Shown piece after piece: positions 1-5,326 of a stretch of DNA of 5,326 bases. Source of the DNA: Syntrophales bacterium (GTDB lineage: Bacteria; Desulfobacterota; Syntrophia; Syntrophales; UBA5619); assembly GCA_028712015.1 (NCBI GenBank), contig JAQTRB010000135.1:1-5326 (forward strand), in the 5' to 3' direction. Within the stretch, counting starts at the first letter, position 1; the number at the start of each line of letters is the position of its first letter. The notes under the pieces are model-generated. The model was not told the origin of the DNA. It made no database searches and saw nothing but the letters and a program-made list of their open reading frames with translations. Position numbers and translations under genes: made by a program.

Positions 1-28
1 GCGGGGCCGTCACGGCCCCGCTTTTTTT
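1..28 (+). terminator. Rho-independent terminator hairpin with T-run, possibly bidirectional
   Basis: Positions 1-9 (GCGGGGCCG) pair perfectly with 13-21 (CGGCCCCGC) across a three-base loop, and seven T residues follow at 22-28. This is a textbook intrinsic terminator for transcription moving rightward on the + strand, that is, for a gene lying to the left of the window. The minus-strand ComA-like gene ends 24 bases away at 52, so its transcript runs into the same hairpin. Whether it also stops that transcript depends on a U-run that would lie left of position 1 and cannot be seen. A shared terminator between convergent genes is the natural reading. Confidence 0.8.
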
Positions 29-51
29 CGAAAAGAAATCGGCGTCCGCCG

Positions 52-867
52 TTATTTCTTCTTATAGGCCTTGTTCGCTTCCCAGGCCTTTTTCAGCGTG
101 TCGCCGCGGAGACCGCAACGAAGGGCTTCCAAGGCCAGGATGTCTTCCGGGGGCACATTGCCCAGGTTGACGTTGCTGCCGAAACGCAGGATCAGGTGCT
201 GCTGCTGATTTTTGATCGGCGCCTCCCATTCCAAAACGGTGGGATCGTCGACACCGGCGATGATGGCGTCGATCTCGTCGGTCTTCACATTTCCCGAGGA
301 ATCGTAGATCCCCACGCCCTTGCCGGCCTCCCGCGCTTCCACGATGACCTTCGCCGCGCCGCAGGCCAGATCGGAGGCGATCTCCTCGTGCATCAGCGCC
401 GCGGAGACCTTCTCGTTGGCGTCTTTCTTGCCCACTTCGGTCAGGACCAAAAATCCCATGTCGACGGCCCGCTTGATGCAGTCCTTGCGGGTCTTCATGT
501 CGAATTCGATGGTGCCGTCGGAGATCTCGATCGCGTTGAAGCCGAGATCCTGGCAGCGTCGCAGATACTCCGGATAGCGTCTCTGCCATACGGACACCTC
601 CATGAAGGTTCCGCCCGGCATCGTGTAGACATCGTAGCCCTTGAGAATCTCGATTTTTTCCTCGACAACGCCCATGTCCATGAACGCGGTGGTGCCGAAG
701 GTCATTTTGACCATATCGATGGCATCGCTCGCCATTTCCATGAGGTCTTGGGTCCCGGATAACCCGAGCCCTTTGTCGATCAACATGGTGACGCCATTCT
801 TCCGCGGCTTCACGGTTCTGCCCTGAACCGGCATTTCAAAAACGCCGTCAAACGCTTTTACACTCAT
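52..867 (-). CDS. comA: Phosphosulfolactate synthase (ComA) family protein
   Basis: A 271-residue protein of the ComA family, whose founding member is a TIM-barrel enzyme that adds sulfite to phosphoenolpyruvate to form (2R)-phospho-3-sulfolactate, the first committed step of coenzyme M synthesis in methanogens. The length is normal for the family. Family-type blocks seen in order are PRKNGVTMLIDKGLG (21-35), FGTTAFMD (57-64), MPGGTFME (83-90), EISDG (114-118), LTEVGKK (142-148, carrying the conserved lysines near the proposed active site), EAREAGKGVGIYD (177-189), the EAP/FGSNVNLGN stretch (215-237) and LRCGLRGDT (249-257). No signal peptide or membrane segment is visible, so it should be cytosolic. 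The start is set by an AAGGAGG sequence seven bases upstream. It is the last gene of the block, 113 bases after the HprK-like gene. Related family members include the Bacillus sporulation enzyme YitD and the plant heat-stress protein HSA32, so family membership is firm but the exact reaction is not. No ComB phosphatase or ComDE decarboxylase is present in the window. Confidence 0.88.
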   Translation of the reverse strand: MSVKAFDGVFEMPVQGRTVKPRKNGVTMLIDKGLGLSGTQDLMEMASDAIDMVKMTFGTTAFMDMGVVEEKIEILKGYDVYTMPGGTFMEVSVWQRRYPEYLRRCQDLGFNAIEISDGTIEFDMKTRKDCIKRAVDMGFLVLTEVGKKDANEKVSAALMHEEIASDLACGAAKVIVEAREAGKGVGIYDSSGNVKTDEIDAIIAGVDDPTVLEWEAPIKNQQQHLILRFGSNVNLGNVPPEDILALEALRCGLRGDTLKKAWEANKAYKKK

Positions 868-874
868 TTCTTAT

Positions 875-881
875 CCTCCTT
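875..881 (-). promoter_or_regulatory. Ribosome binding site of the ComA-like gene
   Basis: On the minus strand AAGGAGG lies seven bases before the ATG at 867. It is a full match to the anti-Shine-Dalgarno core and the strongest site in the window together with that of korB. It fixes the start and suggests the gene is well translated on its own, without coupling to the distant upstream stop at 981. Confidence 0.8.
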
Positions 882-938
882 CTTCAATGGTTCCGGTCCG
901 ATCCGTCCCGAAACCGATGATTTTAAAAACATTTTCAA

Positions 939-968
939 CCTGTTGCGCAGCGGATCCTGGGAAACAGG
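939..968 (-). repeat. Inverted repeat in the gap after the HprK-like gene
   Basis: The arms CCTGTT (939-944) and AACAGG (963-968) are exact reverse complements separated by 18 bases, 12 bases past the stop of the HprK-like gene. On the minus strand the structure is followed by an AT-rich stretch containing TTGAAAATG and TTTTTAAAA. The T-run starts too far from the stem for a normal intrinsic terminator. It could be a weak attenuator, a processing or stability element, or chance. The rest of the 113-base gap (868-980) holds the ribosome binding site at 875-881 and no small gene that I can support. Confidence 0.3.
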
Positions 969-980
969 CCCCCTCTCCAA

Positions 981-1970
981 TTACATTTCGATCCCTTCCA
1001 GGCAGCTCTTGATGCCGGCAAAGATGGACTTCACGGGCAGGATATCCCCGATCTCCATGAATCTGCGCATCGCATCCAATCTGGCACGGGAAAGCTCTTC
1101 ATCGCCACAACCATCGACGGACATCCTCTCGTACATCAGCCAGGGCGGCGCCAGTTTTTCACTGGCGTTCTTGTAGAGCGTCCAGACGATCTTGTCCGTG
1201 TTCTTCATGACGGTGACATCGGCCTTGGGTCGATCCGATTCGATCTTTACATTGGCAATCTGCACCTTGGGGTTCTTGTAGACATCGGCGGCCTGCAGCG
1301 GTTCCAAATCGATGGTGATCTTGTGCCCCCAGATGTTGTCCACCTTCGGTATCTTCAGCTTCAGCTTGTCGATGGCCTCGGGAAAATCATAGACCAGATT
1401 GCCGACGCGCACGTTGTCGTAAAGGGAACCCTTGTAGAACTCATAGCCTTTCTTGGTCAGGCGCAGGTGGGTCATCTCGGTGCTGAAAATTTTCCAGCCC
1501 TGAACGACCGCTTCGAGCAGATAGACCGTCTTGCCGGCTCCCGCCTCGCCGATGACGAGCAGCAGCGTGTTGTTGCTGGGGATGTACAACGAACTGGCAT
1601 GGAAGCTGTAGATGCCGTGGAAACGTTCCAGAACGGCCAGCGTGTAACGGAAAAAAAGACCGAGATTGCCGAACAGGCCGTAACGAATGTCCGCACACTC
1701 CTTCTCCATGCGGGTAAAGTTTCCGGCGCAGAAGCAGGTCCGGGGGCCGATGGAGACGGAAGGTTTCACCTGCGGATCATCGATCACGATGAATTCGGCG
1801 TCGATATCCTGGTAAGGAACCTGCGGAAGTTTGTGAATGTTGGTCAACAGCGATTCCATTTTGGGAGACTGAAAGAACCGCTTATCCCGAATCAGCTCCC
1901 TGTTGTTGGATACAATGCCGATGGTGGCGTCGAGGCACTTGACGGCTCTCTTGAAGAATTTGGTATTCAT
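981..1970 (-). CDS. HPr kinase/phosphorylase-like P-loop protein, function unknown
   Basis: A 329-residue protein whose central part resembles the C-terminal catalytic domain of HPr kinase/phosphorylase (HprK) and the PEP-carboxykinase-like fold. The visible signature is FHASSLYI (123-130), a beta strand, then the Walker A loop GEAGAGKT (141-148). His124 matches the conserved histidine before the P-loop in HprK. Aligning onward from the P-loop, Gly158 matches the conserved glycine of HprK, but the Asp-Asp pair that follows in true HprK is replaced by Thr164-Glu165. I also cannot find the HprK C-terminal signature. Residues 1-110 are not recognised, and no transmembrane segment or signal peptide stands out. 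The ATG at 1970 is preceded by AGAGGA at five bases. The gene lies 56 bases after the dehydrogenase and 113 bases before the ComA-like gene. It probably binds a nucleotide; whether it is a small-molecule or protein kinase, a phosphatase or only a regulator cannot be told. No HPr or PTS gene is nearby to support the classical role. Confidence 0.75.
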   Translation of the reverse strand: MNTKFFKRAVKCLDATIGIVSNNRELIRDKRFFQSPKMESLLTNIHKLPQVPYQDIDAEFIVIDDPQVKPSVSIGPRTCFCAGNFTRMEKECADIRYGLFGNLGLFFRYTLAVLERFHGIYSFHASSLYIPSNNTLLLVIGEAGAGKTVYLLEAVVQGWKIFSTEMTHLRLTKKGYEFYKGSLYDNVRVGNLVYDFPEAIDKLKLKIPKVDNIWGHKITIDLEPLQAADVYKNPKVQIANVKIESDRPKADVTVMKNTDKIVWTLYKNASEKLAPPWLMYERMSVDGCGDEELSRARLDAMRRFMEIGDILPVKSIFAGIKSCLEGIEM

Positions 1971-2026
1971 CGCTTTCCTCTCATTTCTTTCCTCAGATTT
2001 ATTTTCAAATCATCACGCACCGGAAA

Positions 2027-3001
2027 TCATGCGGATCGTTTCGGCCTCGCGAAATTCGCGAAACGGAGCGCGGGCCTGCCCGTCAGGACCCGCTCCACAT
2101 CCTCGCTGAGCGATTCCTGAACCTTGTCCTGCGCCTCCACGGTGAATGCGGCCACATGCGGCGTGAGCAGGATGTTCTCCAGGTCGTTCAGCGGACTCGC
2201 CTTCGGCGGCTCCGTCTCCCGAACGTCGAGGGCGGCCCCGGAAATGACCCTCCGGCTCAGCGCATCGTAAAGGTCGGCCTCGTTGACGATGGGCCCCCGC
2301 GAGGTGTTGATGAGATACGCCGCGGGTTTCATGCGACCCAGATTGTCCCGATTGATCAGATGCCGTGTCTCCGCCGTTAACGGCAGATGAATGGTGATGA
2401 AATCGCTGGTCCGCAGCAATGTTTCCAGATCCACCAGTTCGGCCTGGCTCTCCGTCACGTGGATGTGATGCCTCGTGAGATACGGATCATAGGCGACAAT
2501 CCGCATGCCGAAGGCCCGGGCGCGCATGGCCACCCTCGCGCCGATTTTTCCCAGGCCGATGATTCCCAGGGTTTTCCCGAAGAGCTCCACGCCCAAAAAG
2601 GCCATCCGGTCCCACTTTCCGGCCTTGACGCTCGCATCGGCGCCGACGAACCGTTTGGCCAGGCAGAGCATCATGCCCAGGACTTCTTCCGCCACGGAGA
2701 TCGCGTTTTCCTCCGGCGTGAAGGCGACCACGATCCCCAGTTCCGATGCGGCCTTGACATCCACGTTATCGACGCCGACGCCGGCGCGTCCGATCACTTG
2801 GCAGCGCTTGGCCGCCTTCAGCAGATCGGCGTTCACCTTCGTTTGATTGCGGACGATGATCGCGTCAAACTGATCGGCGATCCCGAGGAGCTCTTCCGGC
2901 TTCTGCCAGAGATCCTTGTCCCAGCGACAATCGTATCGCTCTTTCAGGCCATCGATCCCCGTCCCGACAATGTTTTCGGTAATGAGAATTTTTTTCGTCA
3001 T
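2027..3001 (-). CDS. D-isomer-specific 2-hydroxyacid dehydrogenase (phosphoglycerate dehydrogenase-like)
   Basis: A 324-residue cytosolic NAD(P)-dependent dehydrogenase that should interconvert a D-2-hydroxyacid and its 2-oxoacid. The substrate-domain loop RAGVGVDNVD (72-81) is of the phosphoglycerate dehydrogenase kind. The nucleotide-binding motif GLGKIG (149-154) is followed by an acidic residue at the end of the next strand (YDP, Asp172), which favours NAD over NADP. The catalytic triad is intact: Arg235 in NTSRG, Glu264 in the ETEPP turn and His282 in PHVAAFT. The protein ends soon after the catalytic domain, with no ACT or intervening regulatory domain, unlike long serine-pathway SerA enzymes. 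The start at 3001 is chosen because GGAGGTG lies just upstream and the product then begins with the usual first beta strand (KKILITE); an in-frame ATG at 3067 would overlap the korC gene by 47 bases and add 22 unfamily-like residues. It lies 19 bases after korC, so it is probably co-transcribed. The substrate could be 3-phosphoglycerate, glycerate, or, given its neighbours, sulfolactate; the sequence does not decide. Confidence 0.87.
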   Translation of the reverse strand: MTKKILITENIVGTGIDGLKERYDCRWDKDLWQKPEELLGIADQFDAIIVRNQTKVNADLLKAAKRCQVIGRAGVGVDNVDVKAASELGIVVAFTPEENAISVAEEVLGMMLCLAKRFVGADASVKAGKWDRMAFLGVELFGKTLGIIGLGKIGARVAMRARAFGMRIVAYDPYLTRHHIHVTESQAELVDLETLLRTSDFITIHLPLTAETRHLINRDNLGRMKPAAYLINTSRGPIVNEADLYDALSRRVISGAALDVRETEPPKASPLNDLENILLTPHVAAFTVEAQDKVQESLSEDVERVLTGRPALRFANFARPKRSA

Positions 3002-3005
3002 AACG

Positions 3006-3012
3006 CACCTCC
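3006..3012 (-). promoter_or_regulatory. Ribosome binding site that sets the dehydrogenase start
   Basis: GGAGGTG on the minus strand, with its GGAGG core six bases before the ATG at 3001. It lies in the 19-base gap after the korC stop codon and argues for the shorter 324-residue dehydrogenase over the longer in-frame reading from 3067. Confidence 0.75.
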
Positions 3013-3020
3013 GGTGCCCG

Positions 3021-3572
3021 CTAGGCCTTTGCGGAGATCTCCCGATAGAGTTCCCTTCCCTTTTCAAAAGCCTTCAGATTGATCTCCTCCGTGCCCTTCG
3101 GAACATTGTCCCGAATGCACTTTTTCATCAGCTCGGCATCGAGAATCCCGGTGCTTTCGATAACGCTTCCCAGGATGACCATGTTGGCCACAATTTTCCG
3201 GCCCACGCTGTCGATCGCGGCTTTGGTGGCCGGAATCGGGATCTGCCGGGTTTTCGGCCGCTCCTGGATCTTCACCAGATCGCTGTCGAAAAAGACAAGG
3301 CCCTTCTCCCGGACATCGGCGATGAGCTTGTCATACGCCTCCTGAGACATGCACACAAAAATATCCGGGTTGACGACGCCGACATAGGTGATCGGTTCAT
3401 CGTCGATCACCACATTGCACTGGCTGGCCCCGCCGCGGGCTTCGGTACCGTAGGACTGCGTCTGAGCGGCATTCTTGCAGTCCAGGATGGTGGCCGCCGT
3501 ACCCATCATGATGCCCGCCAGCAACAGACCCTGCCCGCCAAATCCTGCAAAGCGTAACTCTGTTCTTGCCAT
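3021..3572 (-). CDS. korC: 2-oxoacid:ferredoxin oxidoreductase, gamma subunit (KorC-like)
   Basis: A 183-residue subunit of the pyruvate/ketoisovalerate oxidoreductase gamma domain family, the usual length for a stand-alone gamma subunit. It starts with the glycine-rich segment FAGFGGQGLLLAG (8-20) and has the hallmark QSYGTEARGGAS (39-50) followed by EPI (59-61), as in KorC and PorG. These motifs belong to the gamma domain, which completes the heteromeric enzyme that converts a 2-oxoacid and CoA to acyl-CoA, CO2 and reduced ferredoxin. The gene begins three bases after the korB stop, and its only Shine-Dalgarno-like sequence (GGGAGAGGG) lies inside the end of korB, so translation is probably coupled. 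The family assignment is firm. The specific 2-oxoacid is not shown by this subunit; 2-oxoglutarate is the default for this gene arrangement. Confidence 0.9.
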   Translation of the reverse strand: MARTELRFAGFGGQGLLLAGIMMGTAATILDCKNAAQTQSYGTEARGGASQCNVVIDDEPITYVGVVNPDIFVCMSQEAYDKLIADVREKGLVFFDSDLVKIQERPKTRQIPIPATKAAIDSVGRKIVANMVILGSVIESTGILDAELMKKCIRDNVPKGTEEINLKAFEKGRELYREISAKA

Positions 3573-3575
3573 AAT

Positions 3576-4439
3576 CTATGCCCTCTCCCTCTGCATTTTG
3601 TGAATCATGTCCCAATACCGCTCCACGACACCGGTACGGTCGGTCCGGTGGGCGAACTCGCCGATCAGCATTTTGTTCTGCCGCTCTTCCGGCGTCATGG
3701 TTTCCGCCTTCTTCAGCGTGACGGTATTGTCCCTGTACCATTGCACAATTTTAATGGGATCGCCCGTCTTCAGCACATAACGGCCGAACTGGGTAGGGCA
3801 CTGCACCAGGATTTCGATAAAGCTGAATCCCTTGGTCTGAATACCCTTCTTGATCGAATTGACGATTTGCCGGAAATCCGTGGAGCGCCACCGGGCCACA
3901 TAAGCGGCGCCGGCCGCCATGGCGATCTGAACCGCGTCCATCGGATCCTCGATATTGCCGTAGGGGGTGGTCGGCGTCATGGCCCCCATCGGGGTTGTGG
4001 GCGCCACCTGGCCGCCGGTCATGCCGTAGATGGCATTGTTGAACATGATGGCCGTAACGTCGAGATTCCGCCGACAGGCGTGCAAAAAATGGTTGCCGCC
4101 GATGGACATGCAGTCACCGTCTCCGGTGAAACAGATAAAGTTGAGATCCGGCCGGGAGAGCTTCAGCCCCGTGGCCACGGCGAAGATACGGCCGTGGTGG
4201 GCGTCGATATTATCCCCCTTCCAGAGGGTATAGGAGATGCGGCTCGAACAGCCCACGCCCTGGACCCAGACCGTATTCTCCGGGGTCAATGCCAGCTCGT
4301 CGCAGGCGATCAGGGTTGAATGGACCACCTGGCCGATGCCGCAGCCCGGACAGGCCATATGGGGCATCCGCTCCGGCCGCAGATATTTCGCCGCCAAGGG
4401 ATGGATGGTTTTTTCAGGATCTCCTCCTTGGTTCTTCAT
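3576..4439 (-). CDS. korB: 2-oxoacid:ferredoxin oxidoreductase, beta subunit (KorB-like, thiamine diphosphate binding)
   Basis: A 287-residue beta subunit holding the thiamine diphosphate site and the proximal iron-sulfur cluster. CPGCG (30-34) gives two cluster cysteines, with Cys64 in GVGCSSR and Cys214 in QCPTQFGR as the likely other two. The thiamine motif begins at GDGD (106-109) and closes with NN at 134-135, followed by YGMTGGQVAPTTP (138-150), a block typical of KorB. The HHGR segment (81-84) also fits the family. The start at 4439 is preferred because AAGGAGG lies eight bases upstream; an in-frame ATG at 4457 would place that site inside the coding sequence, has no good site of its own, and adds only six residues. 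The korA stop lies 82 bases upstream and korC follows after three bases. The cofactors make catalysis of oxidative decarboxylation (or its reverse) near certain, but the acyl substrate is inferred only from KorA/KorB resemblance. Confidence 0.92.
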   Translation of the reverse strand: MKNQGGDPEKTIHPLAAKYLRPERMPHMACPGCGIGQVVHSTLIACDELALTPENTVWVQGVGCSSRISYTLWKGDNIDAHHGRIFAVATGLKLSRPDLNFICFTGDGDCMSIGGNHFLHACRRNLDVTAIMFNNAIYGMTGGQVAPTTPMGAMTPTTPYGNIEDPMDAVQIAMAAGAAYVARWRSTDFRQIVNSIKKGIQTKGFSFIEILVQCPTQFGRYVLKTGDPIKIVQWYRDNTVTLKKAETMTPEERQNKMLIGEFAHRTDRTGVVERYWDMIHKMQRERA

Positions 4440-4447
4440 GGGTTTTG

Positions 4448-4454
4448 CCTCCTT
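4448..4454 (-). promoter_or_regulatory. Ribosome binding site that sets the korB start
   Basis: AAGGAGG on the minus strand, eight bases before the ATG at 4439. It directly overlaps the region just after the alternative ATG at 4457, which argues that the first ATG is not the main start. Confidence 0.75.
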
Positions 4455-4491
4455 CATCTTTGCTTATGGATGCAGCGATTCGTCGTTTGTT

Positions 4492-4512
4492 CCGCCGAAT
4501 GCAAACCGGCGG
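4492..4512 (-). repeat. Small hairpin between korA and korB
   Basis: CCGCCG (4492-4497) and CGGCGG (4507-4512) form a perfect six-pair GC-only stem with a nine-base loop, ten bases after the korA stop. No U-run follows on the minus strand, so it is not an intrinsic terminator. It may protect the korA end of the message or adjust the korA to korB ratio, or it may be chance in GC-rich DNA. Confidence 0.35.
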
Positions 4513-4521
4513 GTCGGCGCG

Positions 4522-5326
4522 CTATTTTCCCCGGATCATCCGCATCAACTCGTCATACACATGTACCGGCTGATGCGTTTCCACACCGCCCGATCCGAGA
4601 TGGCGGACCTCGGCCTGCCCCTTGGCGGCGCGCTGGACTTCCCGGGAAAGCTGTCCGTCGCGGTTCAGTTCAGGTACCAGGATCTTCTTGACCTTGCAGG
4701 CCATCCGGTAGATCGGTTCGTCCGGAAACGGCCAGACAATGATCGGCCGCATAAAACCGACCTTGATCCCCTCTGCCCGAGCCCTCTTCACCGCCTCCAT
4801 GGCCGGCCTCGCTTCGCAGCCATAGGCGACGATCCCGTATTCCGCGTCGTCGATCATCTCTTCCTGAACGCGGGTCAGCCGATCCAGATGATCCGTAATC
4901 TTACGAACCAGATGGGTCGCCATCTTGTCATGATCCTTCTCCGAGGTCGTGGCATAGCCTCTAGCCGTATGGGTATAGGGCGATACACAGATGCCGTAAC
5001 CTTCCCCGATGTTGGGATAGGGATGTTCGATCGCCCCGGGCGTATTGAGCGGATACATCAGAAATTCCGCAGGCGGAACGGTCGGCTTTCGCCGGGAAAC
5101 GATCTTCAGGTCGCCTGCATCGGGAATGACGAGCAGTTCACGGGTATGTCCCACCGTTTCGTCGGTCAGCAGAAAGACCGGCGTCCGGAAAATCTCGGAA
5201 AGATTGAAGCACTCGATCGTCAGATCGAAGGCCTCCTGGACATTCATCGGCGATAGCGCGATGATCGAATTGTTCCCTCCGGCGGAGCCGTACTTCACCG
5301 TGTAGAGATCGCCCTGACCCACGCGG
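4522..5326 (-). CDS. korA: 2-oxoacid:ferredoxin oxidoreductase, alpha subunit (KorA-like), 5' end cut by window
   Basis: The C-terminal 267 residues are visible; the reading frame is open to the right edge, and roughly the first 100 residues are missing judging from the usual length of about 375. The visible part opens with VGQGDLYTVKYGSAGG, the pyrimidine-binding region of KorA proteins. It continues with a segment rich in family residues (SPMNVQEAFDLTIECFNLSE), then LLTDETVGHTRE, and the C-terminal domain blocks YGCEARPAMEAV, MRPIIVWPFP and VPELNRDGQLSREV, all characteristic of the alpha subunit of 2-oxoglutarate and related oxidoreductases. The GTG at 5322 is an internal valine and not a start. 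This subunit pairs with KorB to build the active site. It leads the visible block, so the promoter and any ferredoxin-like delta subunit (often just upstream in this family) would lie beyond the window. The exact substrate cannot be fixed without the missing N-terminal part. Confidence 0.9.
   Translation of the reverse strand, partial: RVGQGDLYTVKYGSAGGNNSIIALSPMNVQEAFDLTIECFNLSEIFRTPVFLLTDETVGHTRELLVIPDAGDLKIVSRRKPTVPPAEFLMYPLNTPGAIEHPYPNIGEGYGICVSPYTHTARGYATTSEKDHDKMATHLVRKITDHLDRLTRVQEEMIDDAEYGIVAYGCEARPAMEAVKRARAEGIKVGFMRPIIVWPFPDEPIYRMACKVKKILVPELNRDGQLSREVQRAAKGQAEVRHLGSGGVETHQPVHVYDELMRMIRGK

Noticed and set aside
196..762. + strand open frame of 188 codons within the ComA-like gene
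   Set aside because: It is a mirror frame of a well-conserved protein; nothing suggests a second product.
920..945. Possible minus-strand promoter in the AT-rich part of the gap before comA
   Set aside because: A TAAAAT box is present, but the hexamer 17 bases upstream (GCGCAA) is a poor -35, and TTGAAA has no matching -10 at the right distance.
1323..2120. + strand open frame of 265 codons opposite the HprK-like gene and the dehydrogenase end
   Set aside because: It is antisense to two real genes and their gap and has no family resemblance.
3002..3067. N-terminal extension of the dehydrogenase from an ATG at 3067
   Set aside because: The added residues are not family-like, the extension overlaps the end of korC, and the good ribosome binding site belongs to the ATG at 3001.
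4440..4457. Longer korB starting at the ATG at 4457
   Set aside because: The AAGGAGG sequence would lie inside the coding region and no comparable site precedes 4457. The difference is only six residues, so a minor product cannot be ruled out.
4237..5256. Long + strand open frame of 339 codons opposite korA and korB
   Set aside because: It lies antisense to clear KorA and KorB motifs, its translation shows no recognisable domain, and it spans the korA-korB gap, as expected of a shadow frame in GC-rich coding DNA.
1..5326. tRNA or rRNA genes, CRISPR arrays, insertion sequences, phage or plasmid functions
   Set aside because: Coding regions fill almost the whole window, the gaps are at most 113 bases, and no repeats, transposase motifs or cloverleaf patterns were seen by eye.

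Overview
All protein-coding content reads from the minus strand, so the biological order runs from the right edge to the left edge. The layout is one dense, co-directional block of six genes with short or near-zero gaps: the 3' part of a 2-oxoacid:ferredoxin oxidoreductase alpha subunit (korA-like, cut by the right edge), its beta (korB-like) and gamma (korC-like) subunits, a D-isomer-specific 2-hydroxyacid dehydrogenase of the phosphoglycerate dehydrogenase type, an HPr-kinase-like P-loop protein of unknown role, and a phosphosulfolactate synthase (ComA) family protein. A GC-rich hairpin with a T-run occupies the left edge just past the last stop codon.

The organism is probably an anaerobic bacterium. 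The evidence is the ferredoxin-linked 2-oxoacid oxidoreductase, the good Shine-Dalgarno sequences (AAGGAGG, GGAGGTG), and moderately GC-rich DNA with uniform composition. By general resemblance I would guess a syntrophic or sulfate-reducing lineage of the former Deltaproteobacteria (Desulfobacterota, Syntrophia-like), but nothing in the window proves this. There are no mobile elements, CRISPR repeats, tRNA or rRNA genes, and no sign of recent transfer.

Region by region (minus strand): right edge to 4522, KorA C-terminal 267 residues; 4440-4521, an 82-base gap with a small hairpin and the korB ribosome binding site; 4439-3576, KorB; a 3-base gap; 3572-3021, KorC; a 19-base gap; 3001-2027, the dehydrogenase; a 56-base gap; 1970-981, the HprK-like protein; a 113-base gap; 867-52, the ComA-like synthase; then the hairpin at 1-28.

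KorA, KorB and KorC should form one enzyme that oxidatively decarboxylates a 2-oxoacid to an acyl-CoA with ferredoxin as electron acceptor. The dehydrogenase interconverts a 2-hydroxyacid and a 2-oxoacid, and ComA-family enzymes classically add sulfite to phosphoenolpyruvate to give phosphosulfolactate. Placed together, these suggest a possible route of phosphosulfolactate, then sulfolactate, then sulfopyruvate, then an oxidative decarboxylation. That route is inference: no ComB-type phosphatase is seen and the Kor substrate is unknown. The more ordinary reading is a 2-oxoacid oxidoreductase operon with loosely linked neighbours. The HprK-like protein is the least understood member; its P-loop is intact but the acidic pair of true HPr kinases is absent.
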